Source: an uncultured Flavobacteriales bacterium
GTDB taxonomy: Bacteria > Bacteroidota > Bacteroidia > Flavobacteriales > BACL11
DNA length: 41,823 nt
Direction: 5' to 3'
Assembly (NCBI GenBank): GCA_905612305.1
Contig: CAJQRK010000014.1
Coordinates: 1 to 41,823, forward strand
Shown here: piece by piece, positions 1 to 9,982 of the stretch
Position numbering within the stretch: the first letter of the stretch is position 1
Layout of the letters: the number at the start of each line of letters is the position of its first letter
Made by a program: the position numbers and the translations under genes
The notes under the pieces: model-generated
What the model was told of the DNA's origin: nothing
Seen by the model: the letters and a program-made list of their open reading frames with translations, nothing else
Databases searched by the model: none

Positions 1-31
1 ATAAGGCAAATAATAAGTAGTATTTCTTCAT
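1..31 (-). CDS. Start of a secreted or membrane protein gene, cut by the left window edge
   Basis: An ATG at 31 on the minus strand opens a frame reading MKKYYLLFAL before the window ends. Two lysines followed by a hydrophobic stretch is the usual beginning of a signal peptide. A TAnnTTTG promoter element lies 24 nt upstream (56-63), which supports a real gene start rather than a chance ATG. It is downstream of, and on the same strand as, the SprB-repeat operon but has its own promoter. Nothing can be said about its function. Confidence 0.55.
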   Translation of the reverse strand, partial: MKKYYLLFAL

Positions 32-55
32 AGTTATATTTTTTAAAAAGGATAA

Positions 56-63
56 CAAAGATA
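56..63 (-). promoter_or_regulatory. Bacteroidota -7 promoter element for the gene starting at 31
   Basis: TATCTTTG on the minus strand is an exact match to the Bacteroidota -7 consensus TAnnTTTG. Twenty-four nucleotides separate it from the ATG at 31, giving a short leader. I see no convincing -33 element at the usual spacing. Confidence 0.5.
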
Positions 64-144
64 CAAAAAAACTAAGTTATAAAGAAATTATTTGCAACTT
101 TAAGACAAAGACATAATTACAGCAAGCAATAGACATTGATTCTA

Positions 145-3100
145 TTATTCAATAATAATTTTTCTAAAATACATATCATTATTAATGAATACTGACAACA
201 AATACACCCCACTTGCATAGCCACTACAATCAATTATATAAGTTGTCTCTACTAATCTGGCAGACATCCTAACTCTTTGACCTAAAAGATCTGTCATTAA
301 ACAATTTATCTTATCTGTTATTTGAGAAGTTTCAATAAATAGCTTGTCATTAGTTGGATTCGGATATACACTAATTTGATTATCTATCTCGGCTATTCCA
401 ACCTCTTGAACAATGTATTGCATTGTATCCGAATAACAATTATTATAATCATATACAATACAATAATACACCCCAGGCTGAGCAATATTTAGATCTTGAG
501 AATTTGACAACAAGCCACCACTATTCCACCAATGAAATATATAAGGCAAGGTTCCTCCTGATGCTGCAGCTTGCAATAGATTTGACTGAGCATTAATTTG
601 CAGATCTAATAATTGAGGTTCAATTATTAAAAAAGAATCTATATAATCACAACCTAAAGCATCAGTTATTTGACACTTATATTCTCCAGCACATAATTGA
701 TTTGATGCAACTATAGAATCATTATTATCAAAATACTCAATACTGTATGGATTTATGCCATTTGTAATAATTAAATTAACGCTACCATCACAAAAGGTAT
801 TACAACTAATATTGTCTATTGTTACAGATGCCTGAATATCACTTATTGAGTGTACAAATACTTGATTACTATCAATACAACCAGCAGAATCTATTACTGT
901 ATAATGATATGTGCCTGCAATTAAAGCAGAAGAATTATTACCATTCCAATTCTGAGAATAAGGAGATAATCCTCCAGTAATAATAACACTTACACTACCA
1001 TCAGCTGTATCCGAACAAGTAGATGGAGTGATAATATTTTGTACTGAGATAGGAGAAGATTGATTAATAGAAATTACTCCTTGATTCTGACATCCATTAA
1101 AATCAGTAATATTATATATATAACTACCTGCAGCTAAATTAGATGCTATTTGATTAGTATCTGCACTACTCCATAAATAAATATAAGGTGAAGTGCCTCC
1201 CATTACTTGTATTAAAGCGCTACCGGTACTCATGCCATTACATAACACGTCATTAATTTGTTCATTTACAGAAATTAGTATTGGCTGATCAATAAAAACA
1301 GAGTCTACATATAAACAATTATTAAAATCAAGTATCTCATAAACACTGTAGCCGGCTAATAACTGAAATGGATCTGCATTTGGCCAACTTTCAGTGTACG
1401 GAAATACACCCCCTGAAATAAATAAGCTTGCCGTACCATCCATACCATTAAAACAGTTCACATGAGTTATAGAGTCTATCACATTAATTGCAGTTGAAGG
1501 CTCATAGATAATAACTGAATCAGAGAAGAAACAGCCGTTATTATCCGTAATTGTATACAAGTATATCCCAGCTGTCAATACTTGAGGATTATTACCAAAC
1601 CAATCTGTAATATAAATAGGAACACCACCACTAATATTCAAATTTACTGTTCCGTTATTACCATTAAAACAAGACACTCCTTGTGTAAGCTCATTTACTT
1701 CAATCAAATCCGGTTCAGATACAATAAATGAAAAAGAATTTTGACAATTATTATCCTCTGTAACACTTAATACATAAGTTCCTTCAGATAGATTATTTAT
1801 ATCTTCCTGAGAAGAAAAGAACCCGTTTGGACTAGTCCAATTAAAGATTGTTACAATATTAGGGTCAGTAGTTATATATGTTATACCAATAGACCCATTG
1901 GTATTGCCGAAACAATCAATATCAGAAATTGTGTTAGTCAAATTTGATGGATTAGGCTCTTGTAATGTAAAATACAATATCGGAAAATTACATCCATTTG
2001 CATCAGTTATTGTAACATTATATATTCCTTCTGAAACATTTGTTATTTGATATGAAGTGTCTCCATTACTCCAAGTATAATTATATGAAGGTGTTCCGCC
2101 AGTTACATCTAAAATGATACTGCCATTATTTCCTCCATTACAACTAACATTATTCTTTATGACTGATAAAGTATCTAAAAGTGAGGGATTAGTGATATTG
2201 AAAATATTATTAAAAAGGCAGTTATTATAATCCAGAACATTTACCTGATAAAAACCATCAACTAAACCAACAATATCTTCAAAAATAGATGAATATCCAT
2301 TTGGGCCACTCCATGAATATGTAAAGGGAGGAGTTCCTCCTGACATTGAAAGATTAATACTCCCATCATAATAATTATTACAACTGATATTATTTTGTAT
2401 TGCATTATCAGATATTATATCAGGTTCAGTTATACTAAATGGTGCGGAGACAGGAGGACAATTATTAGTATCGCTTACAGCAACCGAATAACTACCGCCA
2501 GCAAGCTGATTTGAGTTATTTCCTCCAAAATTATAATTATATGGAGGAGTACCTCCAGTTAAATTTACAAGAGCTGTTCCGTCAGACAAACCATTGCAAG
2601 TAACAGAAGTTGTAATAACCCCATTAATAACTAACTGACTAGGCTCATTTATATAAGCTGAAGCTGTATCTGAACATCCTAAATTATCTATCACTACTAC
2701 AGTAAACATTCCTTCTTGATTAACATTAGAATATGTATTTGTGCTTGTGCTTGCAATAAATCCGTTAGGACCACTCCAATCAAAAGAAAAGCTTGTTCCA
2801 CTAGTATTACTTATATTAACTTCAATAATACCATCACCTGCTCCAAAACAACTAATATCTGTATTATTAAACAATAAAGATGCGCAATATGTACAAGAAC
2901 CATCATCAGTATTAGCTAATGGATTATAATTGGTAGCTGAAGGATCTATACAGCCATAGATCTTTGGAATACAACTTCCATCATCAATTGTTGCATTAGG
3001 ATCATAATTAAATGCTGAGGTATCTGTACATCCATAATAATCACAGGTCGTTAAACAATTTGCATTTGCAATACCAGGATCAAGTGCTTGAGAAACCACA

Positions 3101-4305
3101 ATCTCATGAAAATCTAAAACAACACTTCCTCCAGCAATAATATCACAATAACTCATGATAGTCCCAACTTGAGATGTAGGATTGTTTGTACAACTTCCTT
3201 GCACATCAACACAATTATCAATTACACCTCCAGGAAATGGAGGAATTGTGGCAGGGTCAGCAACCCATCCACACCAATGTGTATGCTTTGAGCCATAATT
3301 ATGACCAATTTCATGAGCGACACAAGCTAGATTCCAAGTATATGTTGGATTAGGAAAATTGTATGAAGTATCATTATCTAGATAGGAAGAAAAACCATAA
3401 CCCCAACTATTATCACATAATACATCAGTATATGCAATGCCTCCAGTTCCAGTATTCGTTCTTTTAGTCATCAAATGAACTAGATCTCTACTAATTGATC
3501 CATTATTTGTAGTCCAGTAAGTTTTCAATTCTAACAACATACTACTCGATTGAGCTACCCAAGAACTAAATGGATCATTTGTATTCCAGATATTAATATA
3601 TACGACTTGAATAGCAGAATTAGTCTTACTCTCATATATCTGACTAACTCCAGCAATAATTGCCAAAGCCCAATCTGTTGCTTGTTGATCTGATGTAAAG
3701 GTTAGTCGTGTAAAATAATCAATCTCTACTGCCAACTGAACACAAACAGGTGTAGAGGGTAATTGATTCATTTCTGGAGAAAATGTATATGTATTTACCG
3801 CCTCACTAACAGCACAGCTGAAATTAGACTTATTAATACCATTTGAAGCTTCAAAAAGCACATATTCTTTTTTATACAAACCTATCTCGTATTGTTTATT
3901 ATTGATTTTAAATGTTGCATTAATATTATTATTTACAAAATTCATAACTCCAATAACTTCTTCATCTAAATATAATTTATATGACAATAAAGCAGGAATA
4001 ATATCAAGGGGTTTGTCTCCAAATCTGCTTTTAGAGATAATGTTTATTTCATGATTATAAGGCTGAAATTTTTCTAAAGTTAAATTAACCGAATTATGAA
4101 AGAAAGGTAGTTTCATGAGAATGTTTTGATGCTTTTTACTAATAATCTCTGCGTATACTTTCTTATTTAAATTTAATCCTATGGTGTTTTCTTTATCCTT
4201 TGTAGCAATAAGTATAGACTCATTATTCAAAGAAAATAATTGAGCCTGCCCAAAAGAATAAGTAGAGTACAATAATAGAATTAGTATAAAAGTAAATAGT
4301 CTCAT
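145..4305 (-). CDS. Secreted reprolysin-like zinc metalloprotease with SprB repeats and T9SS type A sorting domain
   Basis: A 1386-aa exported protein. A signal peptide (about residues 1-19) is followed by a propeptide-like region to about 190. A metzincin catalytic domain comes next, with zinc motif HExxHxxGxxH (H331, E332, H335, H341) and a Met-turn sequence TIMSYC. Two tandem Cys-bounded GCxD...DDGSC motifs follow, then ten to eleven SprB repeats. The C-terminus (about 1305-1386) has the YPNPTNDKLFIE-type start and beta-sandwich pattern of a T9SS type A sorting domain. It is predicted to cross the outer membrane by T9SS and act at or outside the cell surface as a peptidase; the substrate is unknown. 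The ATG lies 7 nt after the stop of the upstream SprB-repeat gene, so the two form an operon. The catalytic domain resembles family M12B, although the residue after the third His is Thr instead of the common Asp. Confidence 0.88.
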   Translation of the reverse strand: MRLFTFILILLLYSTYSFGQAQLFSLNNESILIATKDKENTIGLNLNKKVYAEIISKKHQNILMKLPFFHNSVNLTLEKFQPYNHEINIISKSRFGDKPLDIIPALLSYKLYLDEEVIGVMNFVNNNINATFKINNKQYEIGLYKKEYVLFEASNGINKSNFSCAVSEAVNTYTFSPEMNQLPSTPVCVQLAVEIDYFTRLTFTSDQQATDWALAIIAGVSQIYESKTNSAIQVVYINIWNTNDPFSSWVAQSSSMLLELKTYWTTNNGSISRDLVHLMTKRTNTGTGGIAYTDVLCDNSWGYGFSSYLDNDTSYNFPNPTYTWNLACVAHEIGHNYGSKHTHWCGWVADPATIPPFPGGVIDNCVDVQGSCTNNPTSQVGTIMSYCDIIAGGSVVLDFHEIVVSQALDPGIANANCLTTCDYYGCTDTSAFNYDPNATIDDGSCIPKIYGCIDPSATNYNPLANTDDGSCTYCASLLFNNTDISCFGAGDGIIEVNISNTSGTSFSFDWSGPNGFIASTSTNTYSNVNQEGMFTVVVIDNLGCSDTASAYINEPSQLVINGVITTSVTCNGLSDGTALVNLTGGTPPYNYNFGGNNSNQLAGGSYSVAVSDTNNCPPVSAPFSITEPDIISDNAIQNNISCNNYYDGSINLSMSGGTPPFTYSWSGPNGYSSIFEDIVGLVDGFYQVNVLDYNNCLFNNIFNITNPSLLDTLSVIKNNVSCNGGNNGSIILDVTGGTPSYNYTWSNGDTSYQITNVSEGIYNVTITDANGCNFPILYFTLQEPNPSNLTNTISDIDCFGNTNGSIGITYITTDPNIVTIFNWTSPNGFFSSQEDINNLSEGTYVLSVTEDNNCQNSFSFIVSEPDLIEVNELTQGVSCFNGNNGTVNLNISGGVPIYITDWFGNNPQVLTAGIYLYTITDNNGCFFSDSVIIYEPSTAINVIDSITHVNCFNGMDGTASLFISGGVFPYTESWPNADPFQLLAGYSVYEILDFNNCLYVDSVFIDQPILISVNEQINDVLCNGMSTGSALIQVMGGTSPYIYLWSSADTNQIASNLAAGSYIYNITDFNGCQNQGVISINQSSPISVQNIITPSTCSDTADGSVSVIITGGLSPYSQNWNGNNSSALIAGTYHYTVIDSAGCIDSNQVFVHSISDIQASVTIDNISCNTFCDGSVNLIITNGINPYSIEYFDNNDSIVASNQLCAGEYKCQITDALGCDYIDSFLIIEPQLLDLQINAQSNLLQAAASGGTLPYIFHWWNSGGLLSNSQDLNIAQPGVYYCIVYDYNNCYSDTMQYIVQEVGIAEIDNQISVYPNPTNDKLFIETSQITDKINCLMTDLLGQRVRMSARLVETTYIIDCSGYASGVYLLSVFINNDMYFRKIIIE
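430..2865. repeat. SprB repeat array in the metalloprotease gene
   Basis: About ten units of 52-65 residues, each starting SCxG..DG and carrying a GGxxPYxYxW core, an LxAGxYxVxIxD segment and a final GC or NC. A degenerate eleventh unit lacks the first Cys. Units are well diverged, so this is an old protein-level repeat and not a recent DNA tandem duplication. The two Cys per unit could form a disulfide (inference). Confidence 0.85.
2890..3040. repeat. Two tandem Cys-bounded GCxD...DDGSC motifs
   Basis: Two back-to-back copies of the pattern C-x-D-x2-A-x-N-Y-x3-A-x3-D-D-G-S-C link the catalytic domain to the SprB array. The same 20-residue motif appears once near the N-terminus of each of the proteins encoded at 33264 and 34052. 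It is acidic and could bind calcium, but that is inference. Confidence 0.8.
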
Positions 4306-4312
4306 AATATTT

Positions 4313-7300
4313 TTATCTCAAGAGTCGAATTGTTCCTTCATATTTATAAATCTCGTCATATATATTTCTTACTTCAATGTAATAAGTATATATACCTGAT
4401 ATTGCATCAGACTTACCATTGATTGTCCCGTTCCATTTTTCCTGGATGTCTTCTGAAAAATAAATAATTCCTCCCCATTTTGAATATATAATCATCTTAA
4501 ATTCAACAACACCAACACCTTTGATAAAATATTCTGAATTAATAGTATCATTATTTCCAGGCGTAAAAGCATTAGGAATATATAATTCATATCTATCAAC
4601 AAGTACATGCTTAGTAATGGTATCAAAACAGTTATATTCTGTTTCAATTCTTAGCAATACTTGATAACTACCAACATCATCATATGAATAACTTGCAATA
4701 GAATCAACAGCATCATAATCAGGAGAGAAATTTGGATCATAATCAAAATCCCAATCCCAATTGATAATATGCTGTTCAAAGGTTTCTGAATTACCAATAA
4801 ATACAAAAGGATGTATTAATTGATCTTCAAGTTTTTTGTGAGCTGGATTAGTACTAAAATCAGCTATTGGACTCGGTAAATTTCCAATATCTATTATATG
4901 TGAAATATGACAAATATTCTCATCTTCTATTACAATTTCATATACCCCCTCAGATAATGTATCTACATAGGATATACTTGCGATTGTATCTCCATTAGAA
5001 CGTTTCCAACTATACTTATAATCTGGAACACCTCCTATTATATCAACAAAAGCAAATCCTTTCTTTAACTCACAAGTATCTGGAGCCAAAATAATTGTAT
5101 TAAAAACTAATTGATCTGGCTGAGTTAATATAATGCTTTCATTAAACATACATCCATTCTGATCTGAAATGAAAACTTGATAATTATTTGCAGAACAATT
5201 AACAAGAGTATCACTTGTTTCTCCAATAATAAGTATATCATTTTTTGTCCATTTATAAGTATAACCTGCTACACCCCCAAGTGCCTGAACGCCTATACCC
5301 CCATCATTATCGCCATAACAATTTATACCATAAGAAGAATAATCTGATATTAAAATTAATGCAGATACTACAGAATCAGGCTCAGTAACTATATTATTGT
5401 AAGGATAAATACACCCTGAAGCATCAATAATATCAACACTATAAATGCCTACAGATAAATCATAAATACTCTGAGTTGTTTCTCCATTACTCCAAAGAAA
5501 TGTAACTGGGCCGTTTATTACGGAGATGTTAGGCTCTATCCATCCGTCACTACCACCTTTGCATGATATATTTACACCATTATAATCAGATTTTATTGGC
5601 AAATAAGAAGAAATGCTATTCTGAGGTTCTGTGACATTATAACTAACTACTTTTTCACAACCATTAATATCAGTTACTGTACAGATGTATTCACCAGCAT
5701 CCAAATTATATATATCCTTATTATTTGAACTAAAAAGGAAAGGGCCTGTCCAAGAGTAAGTATATGGAGCTACCCCAGTGCCAAATTGTATTGTAAGGCT
5801 TATCCCTCCTGTCTGCTGATCATAACATTGAATATTGGTAATTACAGGAATAATAATCATTTCTTCTGGTCCAGTGATACTAAAATTATCTGTAAATGGA
5901 CAATCATTATTATCAATAACCTGGTACTGATAAGACCCTATTAATAAACTATCTGGATCAAAACCAAACCACTCAACATCATAAGGAAATAATCCACCTG
6001 AAATATTTAGCGTAGCACTTCCATTATTTGCATAAGAACATGCAGCTGGTGTAGTGCTAACAATAGCACTTAATGCTTGATTAGGTTCTGTTATTGAGAT
6101 ATACCTATTAATTGTACAAGAGGTAGCATCAGTAATACTTACACTATAGCTACCCGCTGCAATATAAATTAGATCCTCAGTAGTAGCCCCATTTGACCAC
6201 ACATAAGAATAAGGTGATACGCCACCATAAATTCCATCAATATCAATTACTCCCGTTAAATTTCCCTTACATTTAACATGTGTTGTAGTTACAGCAATAG
6301 TATCAAAAGGCTCTGTAGAAATAAGATAACTCTCATTCCACGGACAATTCATTGCATCAAGAACTGTTACGGAATATGGGCCTGAGGATAAATTACTATT
6401 CAATGGTAAGTTCACACTAGCATTACTCCAAATATAAGTATATGGAGGTTCTCCTCCAGCAATTATCAAATTAATCTCACCATCACTATCACCCTCACAG
6501 CTCACTTTGGATAAGGATGATAAGACTGATAATCCGCTTGGTTCAAAAATATCAAAACTATAAAAGGTCGGGCAATTATTATCATCATTAATTAATACCT
6601 GATAATTACCAGCTGATAAATTATTTATATCCTCTTGCAAGGAAGTAAATCCATTTGGTCCTATCCAGCTATAAACAGGATTTATTAAATTATACTCTGT
6701 TATTGTAATCTCACCATCAGCCGAATCTTTACAACTAATATCTACAGAATTAGTGTCAATATTATATGTAGATATAGGATTCATTATCTCCCATAAAGGA
6801 AAATCACAAGCTGTTGTTGGGTCAGTAACTACTACATTATATACACCTGCTTGTAATCCGCTAATATTCATTGAAGTAGAATAAAAACTATTAGGGCCTG
6901 ACCAAAGAATATTCGGAATACCTGTAATGCCAGATATATTTAAATCAATAGCTCCATTACTATGACCATAACAATCAATTAATACAACAACTGTAGTGAC
7001 AATAATCTCTGGTGGTTGTGCAACAAAAACATCATGTATAGAAGGGAAGACTAGACTACAACCGCTTGCATCTATTATATCATAGGTGTAGGTGCCTAAG
7101 GGAAGTCCTTGTAAGTCTTCAAGAACTGAACTAAATCCATTAGGTCCTGTCCAAGAAGTTGAATATGGATATGACCCTCCAGAGATTTGAAGCTGGATTG
7201 TTCCGTCACTATACCCATAACAACTTACAATCTGTGGTGTGGTAATAGCACTTAACGCCGTAGGCTCTAAAATATATTGTGAGAGACTAGGTGCTTGGCA

Positions 7301-9085
7301 AAGATTAGCATCAAAAATTGTTGCATTATACGTGCCTGGAGAAGTAATATTAGTAAGGTCAGTATTGCTAGAAGTAAATCCATTAGTAGCCAACCAGTTT
7401 ACATTATACAAAGGAGGGCTAATATTTGGTGTTCCCCCAGAAATTGTAACATCTATCAATCCATCCATAGCACCAAAACAACTAATATCATTAGAGGTAA
7501 TAAGAAATGATTGTAATTGTGGAGGCTGTGATAAGGAAATATTTTCTGTTGTAATGCATCCATTCCCATCTTTATACGATATATAATGCAAACCAGCTGC
7601 TAATGTATTAAATACATTATTAGAAGAATAGGAACTATTATTAATAGAGTAAGTATAAGAACCCACCCCACCAGAAACATTAGCTGTAATCTGACCATCA
7701 AATCCCCCATAACAAGAAATATCCTCACCATTATAACTAGAAGAAACATAACCTGAAACAGTCAATGCAATGGGCTCTTGAATAGTAAGATTAGAAAGTG
7801 TAGAAGAACAACCCGTGCCATCCGTTACAGTTACTGAGTATATACCAGCAAGTACATTATTTAAATTTGGAGAAGTAGCCCCATTTGACCATAAATAACC
7901 ATATGGGAGGGTGCCACCAGTAACAGTTAGATCAATATCTCCATCTGAAGCTCCATTGCAAATAGCATCAGTAAGGGAGTTAGAAAGAGAAAGGTTGGAA
8001 GTTTCAGTAATAGTGATAGTGTCAGAATAAAGTATGCATGAACCTGTGCTGCCATATGTTACAGAAAAATAATATTGCCCTGGACCAACATTAATAATAT
8101 TATTTGTAGATCCAGTATTCCATAAAATACTAGAGAAACCACTAACCTGTGCCTCTAAATTAATAGTAGTATTACAAGGTATCTCTAAAGTATCTGTACT
8201 TACAGCAACTCCATAAACAGCCACATCAATGCTAGGACTTGAAAAACTATTTGCTTCCAAAAACACTCCTGAATCTAACCAGTCATCAGAACCATCAGCT
8301 ATAGCCAAACGAATATGATACGTTTCGCAAGGCTGCACTATTGCCATTGCAGTAAATACATCAGTATATCCATTGTAAGAAATAGTTGTATTGCCTGTAT
8401 TGTAATGCTGCCCATACGACCCTGGATTTATAGAACTAATTGTAATTGGTAAAGAAGGGGATGAATTTGGAATAGTCGCTATATTTATTGAACCATTAGG
8501 AAAGCCCGCAGGAGAAGAATAAGGACCAGTAATTCCTGGGCCACTAATAAAAAAGCCAAAAACATCATTATAAGAAGAATTTACCCATTGTAAATATTCT
8601 TCTGACCCAAAACAATAATTAAAACGAATAGTATCAGATTCTGGAGTAAAATCAAATTCCAAAACGCACATGTCAGAAATACTCGAAACTGAAAACGACT
8701 GACCTATTAAGGCAGGAACTGAATTTGCTACACTATACAAATCACCACAAATACCAAAACCGGTATTACATGAATTACCGCTAACAGGAGTATTGTTAGC
8801 ATTCGGTGATCCTCCCAAATCAGCATCTAGAGCATGTCCAGAACTCATAACAATACCGCTTGTCATTCCTATTGAAGCACCGGAAGAAAAAAAGCCTATT
8901 TGCTGATTACTACCAGTAAAAGAAATGTTATTAATCGCTACGCCTCCACCAACTAAAATGTTATTAATTAAATGATTTGCATTATTATTAGGAGCTGTAT
9001 TAGTTACACCAATCTGTGCATTTGATTGCACAAAAAAAAATGAAAAAAAACTGACTAATATCGCTATTTTATTGCTAATTTTCAT
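4313..9085 (-). CDS. Giant SprB-repeat surface protein with choice-of-anchor L domain and T9SS type B sorting domain
   Basis: A 1590-aa exported protein. Signal peptide at residues 1-23; a choice-of-anchor L domain at about 30-290, recognised by the GMTSGIVMSSG and FGSEEYLQWVNSSYNDVFGF patterns; about 13 SprB repeats at about 365-1395; a PKD-like segment (DWDFDYD, then a DVGSYQVLLRIET strand); and a gliding-motility-associated type B sorting domain starting at YIPNAFTPGNND. Proteins of this architecture are T9SS cargo, and SprB itself is the mobile adhesin of gliding Flavobacteria. This protein is much shorter than SprB, so I call it adhesin-like rather than SprB. It is first in a two-gene operon with the metalloprotease and has its own promoter at 9102-9134. 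Confidence 0.88.
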   Translation of the reverse strand: MKISNKIAILVSFFSFFFVQSNAQIGVTNTAPNNNANHLINNILVGGGVAINNISFTGSNQQIGFFSSGASIGMTSGIVMSSGHALDADLGGSPNANNTPVSGNSCNTGFGICGDLYSVANSVPALIGQSFSVSSISDMCVLEFDFTPESDTIRFNYCFGSEEYLQWVNSSYNDVFGFFISGPGITGPYSSPAGFPNGSINIATIPNSSPSLPITISSINPGSYGQHYNTGNTTISYNGYTDVFTAMAIVQPCETYHIRLAIADGSDDWLDSGVFLEANSFSSPSIDVAVYGVAVSTDTLEIPCNTTINLEAQVSGFSSILWNTGSTNNIINVGPGQYYFSVTYGSTGSCILYSDTITITETSNLSLSNSLTDAICNGASDGDIDLTVTGGTLPYGYLWSNGATSPNLNNVLAGIYSVTVTDGTGCSSTLSNLTIQEPIALTVSGYVSSSYNGEDISCYGGFDGQITANVSGGVGSYTYSINNSSYSSNNVFNTLAAGLHYISYKDGNGCITTENISLSQPPQLQSFLITSNDISCFGAMDGLIDVTISGGTPNISPPLYNVNWLATNGFTSSNTDLTNITSPGTYNATIFDANLCQAPSLSQYILEPTALSAITTPQIVSCYGYSDGTIQLQISGGSYPYSTSWTGPNGFSSVLEDLQGLPLGTYTYDIIDASGCSLVFPSIHDVFVAQPPEIIVTTVVVLIDCYGHSNGAIDLNISGITGIPNILWSGPNSFYSTSMNISGLQAGVYNVVVTDPTTACDFPLWEIMNPISTYNIDTNSVDISCKDSADGEITITEYNLINPVYSWIGPNGFTSLQEDINNLSAGNYQVLINDDNNCPTFYSFDIFEPSGLSVLSSLSKVSCEGDSDGEINLIIAGGEPPYTYIWSNASVNLPLNSNLSSGPYSVTVLDAMNCPWNESYLISTEPFDTIAVTTTHVKCKGNLTGVIDIDGIYGGVSPYSYVWSNGATTEDLIYIAAGSYSVSITDATSCTINRYISITEPNQALSAIVSTTPAACSYANNGSATLNISGGLFPYDVEWFGFDPDSLLIGSYQYQVIDNNDCPFTDNFSITGPEEMIIIPVITNIQCYDQQTGGISLTIQFGTGVAPYTYSWTGPFLFSSNNKDIYNLDAGEYICTVTDINGCEKVVSYNVTEPQNSISSYLPIKSDYNGVNISCKGGSDGWIEPNISVINGPVTFLWSNGETTQSIYDLSVGIYSVDIIDASGCIYPYNNIVTEPDSVVSALILISDYSSYGINCYGDNDGGIGVQALGGVAGYTYKWTKNDILIIGETSDTLVNCSANNYQVFISDQNGCMFNESIILTQPDQLVFNTIILAPDTCELKKGFAFVDIIGGVPDYKYSWKRSNGDTIASISYVDTLSEGVYEIVIEDENICHISHIIDIGNLPSPIADFSTNPAHKKLEDQLIHPFVFIGNSETFEQHIINWDWDFDYDPNFSPDYDAVDSIASYSYDDVGSYQVLLRIETEYNCFDTITKHVLVDRYELYIPNAFTPGNNDTINSEYFIKGVGVVEFKMIIYSKWGGIIYFSEDIQEKWNGTINGKSDAISGIYTYYIEVRNIYDEIYKYEGTIRLLR
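4895..7975. repeat. SprB repeat array in the giant surface protein
   Basis: About 13 units, each beginning with a Cys-G..DG motif and ending with GC, NC or a similar Cys. Several alternate between a WSNG(A/E)T core and a W(T/S/I)GPNGF core, which are the two common SprB unit types. The last unit, before the PKD-like region, is the most diverged. Confidence 0.85.
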
Positions 9086-9101
9086 AATTATAGAATTGTT
9101 A

Positions 9102-9134
9102 CAAATTTACAAAAAAAACACTGACTAAACCAAA
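9102..9134 (-). promoter_or_regulatory. Promoter of the SprB-repeat operon
   Basis: On the minus strand TTTG (9134-9131) is followed after 21 nt by TAAATTTG (9109-9102). This matches both the -33 and -7 elements of the Bacteroidota housekeeping promoter. The ATG at 9085 is 16 nt further on, giving a leader of roughly ten nucleotides. Confidence 0.65.
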
Positions 9135-9161
9135 ACATAGATCCGACAAAAATCATATTTA

Positions 9162-9169
9162 TATATTTG
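9162..9169 (+). promoter_or_regulatory. -7 promoter element for the choice-of-anchor V gene
   Basis: TATATTTG matches TAnnTTTG exactly and lies 21 nt before the ATG at 9191. A TTG codon in frame at 9167 is part of this element, so it cannot be the translation start. Confidence 0.6.
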
Positions 9170-9190
9170 CCTAAATACAAATACGCTATT

Positions 9191-9961
9191 ATGAAAAAAT
9201 CTTTACTACTTTTCCCTATCGCTATTGCATTAGCAATGTTCTTTTATCCAACGACTTCTAATTCAAAGGCAGATGGTTCTCCTGGAGAAAAAACTAATTC
9301 TGCTATGGATGGACAAAACTGTACAGGTTGTCATTCAGGAACTATTAACTCAGGAATTGGATCTGCTACTATTACAACAAATATTCCAGCCTCTGGATAT
9401 AGTATAGGTAGCACATATTCAATTACACTTACAGGAATAAAAACAAACTGTATAAAATTTGGGTTTGAGCTAACTGCAGAAAATGCTATGTTGGGTAAGG
9501 CAGGAACATTTCTTATCACTAATTCTACAGAGACAAAATTTGCTACTGGCACAAATAACACAGCAGTTACACATAAAACTGCAGGCAATAGTGGAAACAC
9601 AACTAAGACTTGGTCAATAGATTGGATCGCTTCCACTAATACTAGTGGCAGTACAATATTTTATGCAGCACTTCTCTTTGCTAATAATAATGGAAATAAT
9701 AATGGAGATAATACATTTACTACATCACTTTCAGTAAATGAAGAGGTTGTCAACGGGATATCTGACAATACTTTTAAAAACTCTTTCACTTATAATTCTG
9801 TAACCAAAACCATTGAAACAACACATGCTGTTTTAGTGTATGATATCAGTGGTAAATTAGTTTTAACAACTAAAGAAAAATCTACAACTATTTCTCATTT
9901 AAAAACTGGGGTTTATATTATAAAGTCAAAATCATTAAGCAAGAAAATTATTATCAATTAA
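9191..9961 (+). CDS. Choice-of-anchor V family protein with CxxCH haem motif and T9SS type A sorting domain
   Basis: A 256-aa exported protein from the ATG at 9191; the longer frame from TTG 9167 overlaps the promoter and is rejected. The signal peptide MKKSLLLFPIAIALAMFF leads into the choice-of-anchor V pattern (GSPGEKT, then a Cys-T-G-Cys-His motif at C44, C47, H48, then SGTINSG). CxxCH is the covalent c-type haem signature, so a mono-haem surface electron-transfer or sensing role is possible but unproven. The C-terminal ~75 residues, with YDISGKLVLTT and a final LSKKIIIN, form a short T9SS type A sorting domain. The gene is transcribed divergently from the SprB-repeat operon and ends at a strong terminator. 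Confidence 0.8.
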   Translation: MKKSLLLFPIAIALAMFFYPTTSNSKADGSPGEKTNSAMDGQNCTGCHSGTINSGIGSATITTNIPASGYSIGSTYSITLTGIKTNCIKFGFELTAENAMLGKAGTFLITNSTETKFATGTNNTAVTHKTAGNSGNTTKTWSIDWIASTNTSGSTIFYAALLFANNNGNNNGDNTFTTSLSVNEEVVNGISDNTFKNSFTYNSVTKTIETTHAVLVYDISGKLVLTTKEKSTTISHLKTGVYIIKSKSLSKKIIIN

Positions 9962-9982
9962 GGAGAAGTTTCCTTAATATTT

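Noticed and set aside
7239-7586. Plus-strand open frames inside the SprB-repeat gene
   Set aside because: They are antisense shadows of a repetitive coding region, with no promoter, signal or recognisable product.
430-7975. SprB arrays as a possible DNA tandem repeat or CRISPR-like array
   Set aside because: The similarity is at protein level only. The DNA units are diverged and there are no regular identical repeats or spacers.
9167-9190. TTG-initiated extension of the choice-of-anchor V gene
   Set aside because: The TTG is part of the TATATTTG promoter element, and the ATG at 9191 begins a clean signal peptide.
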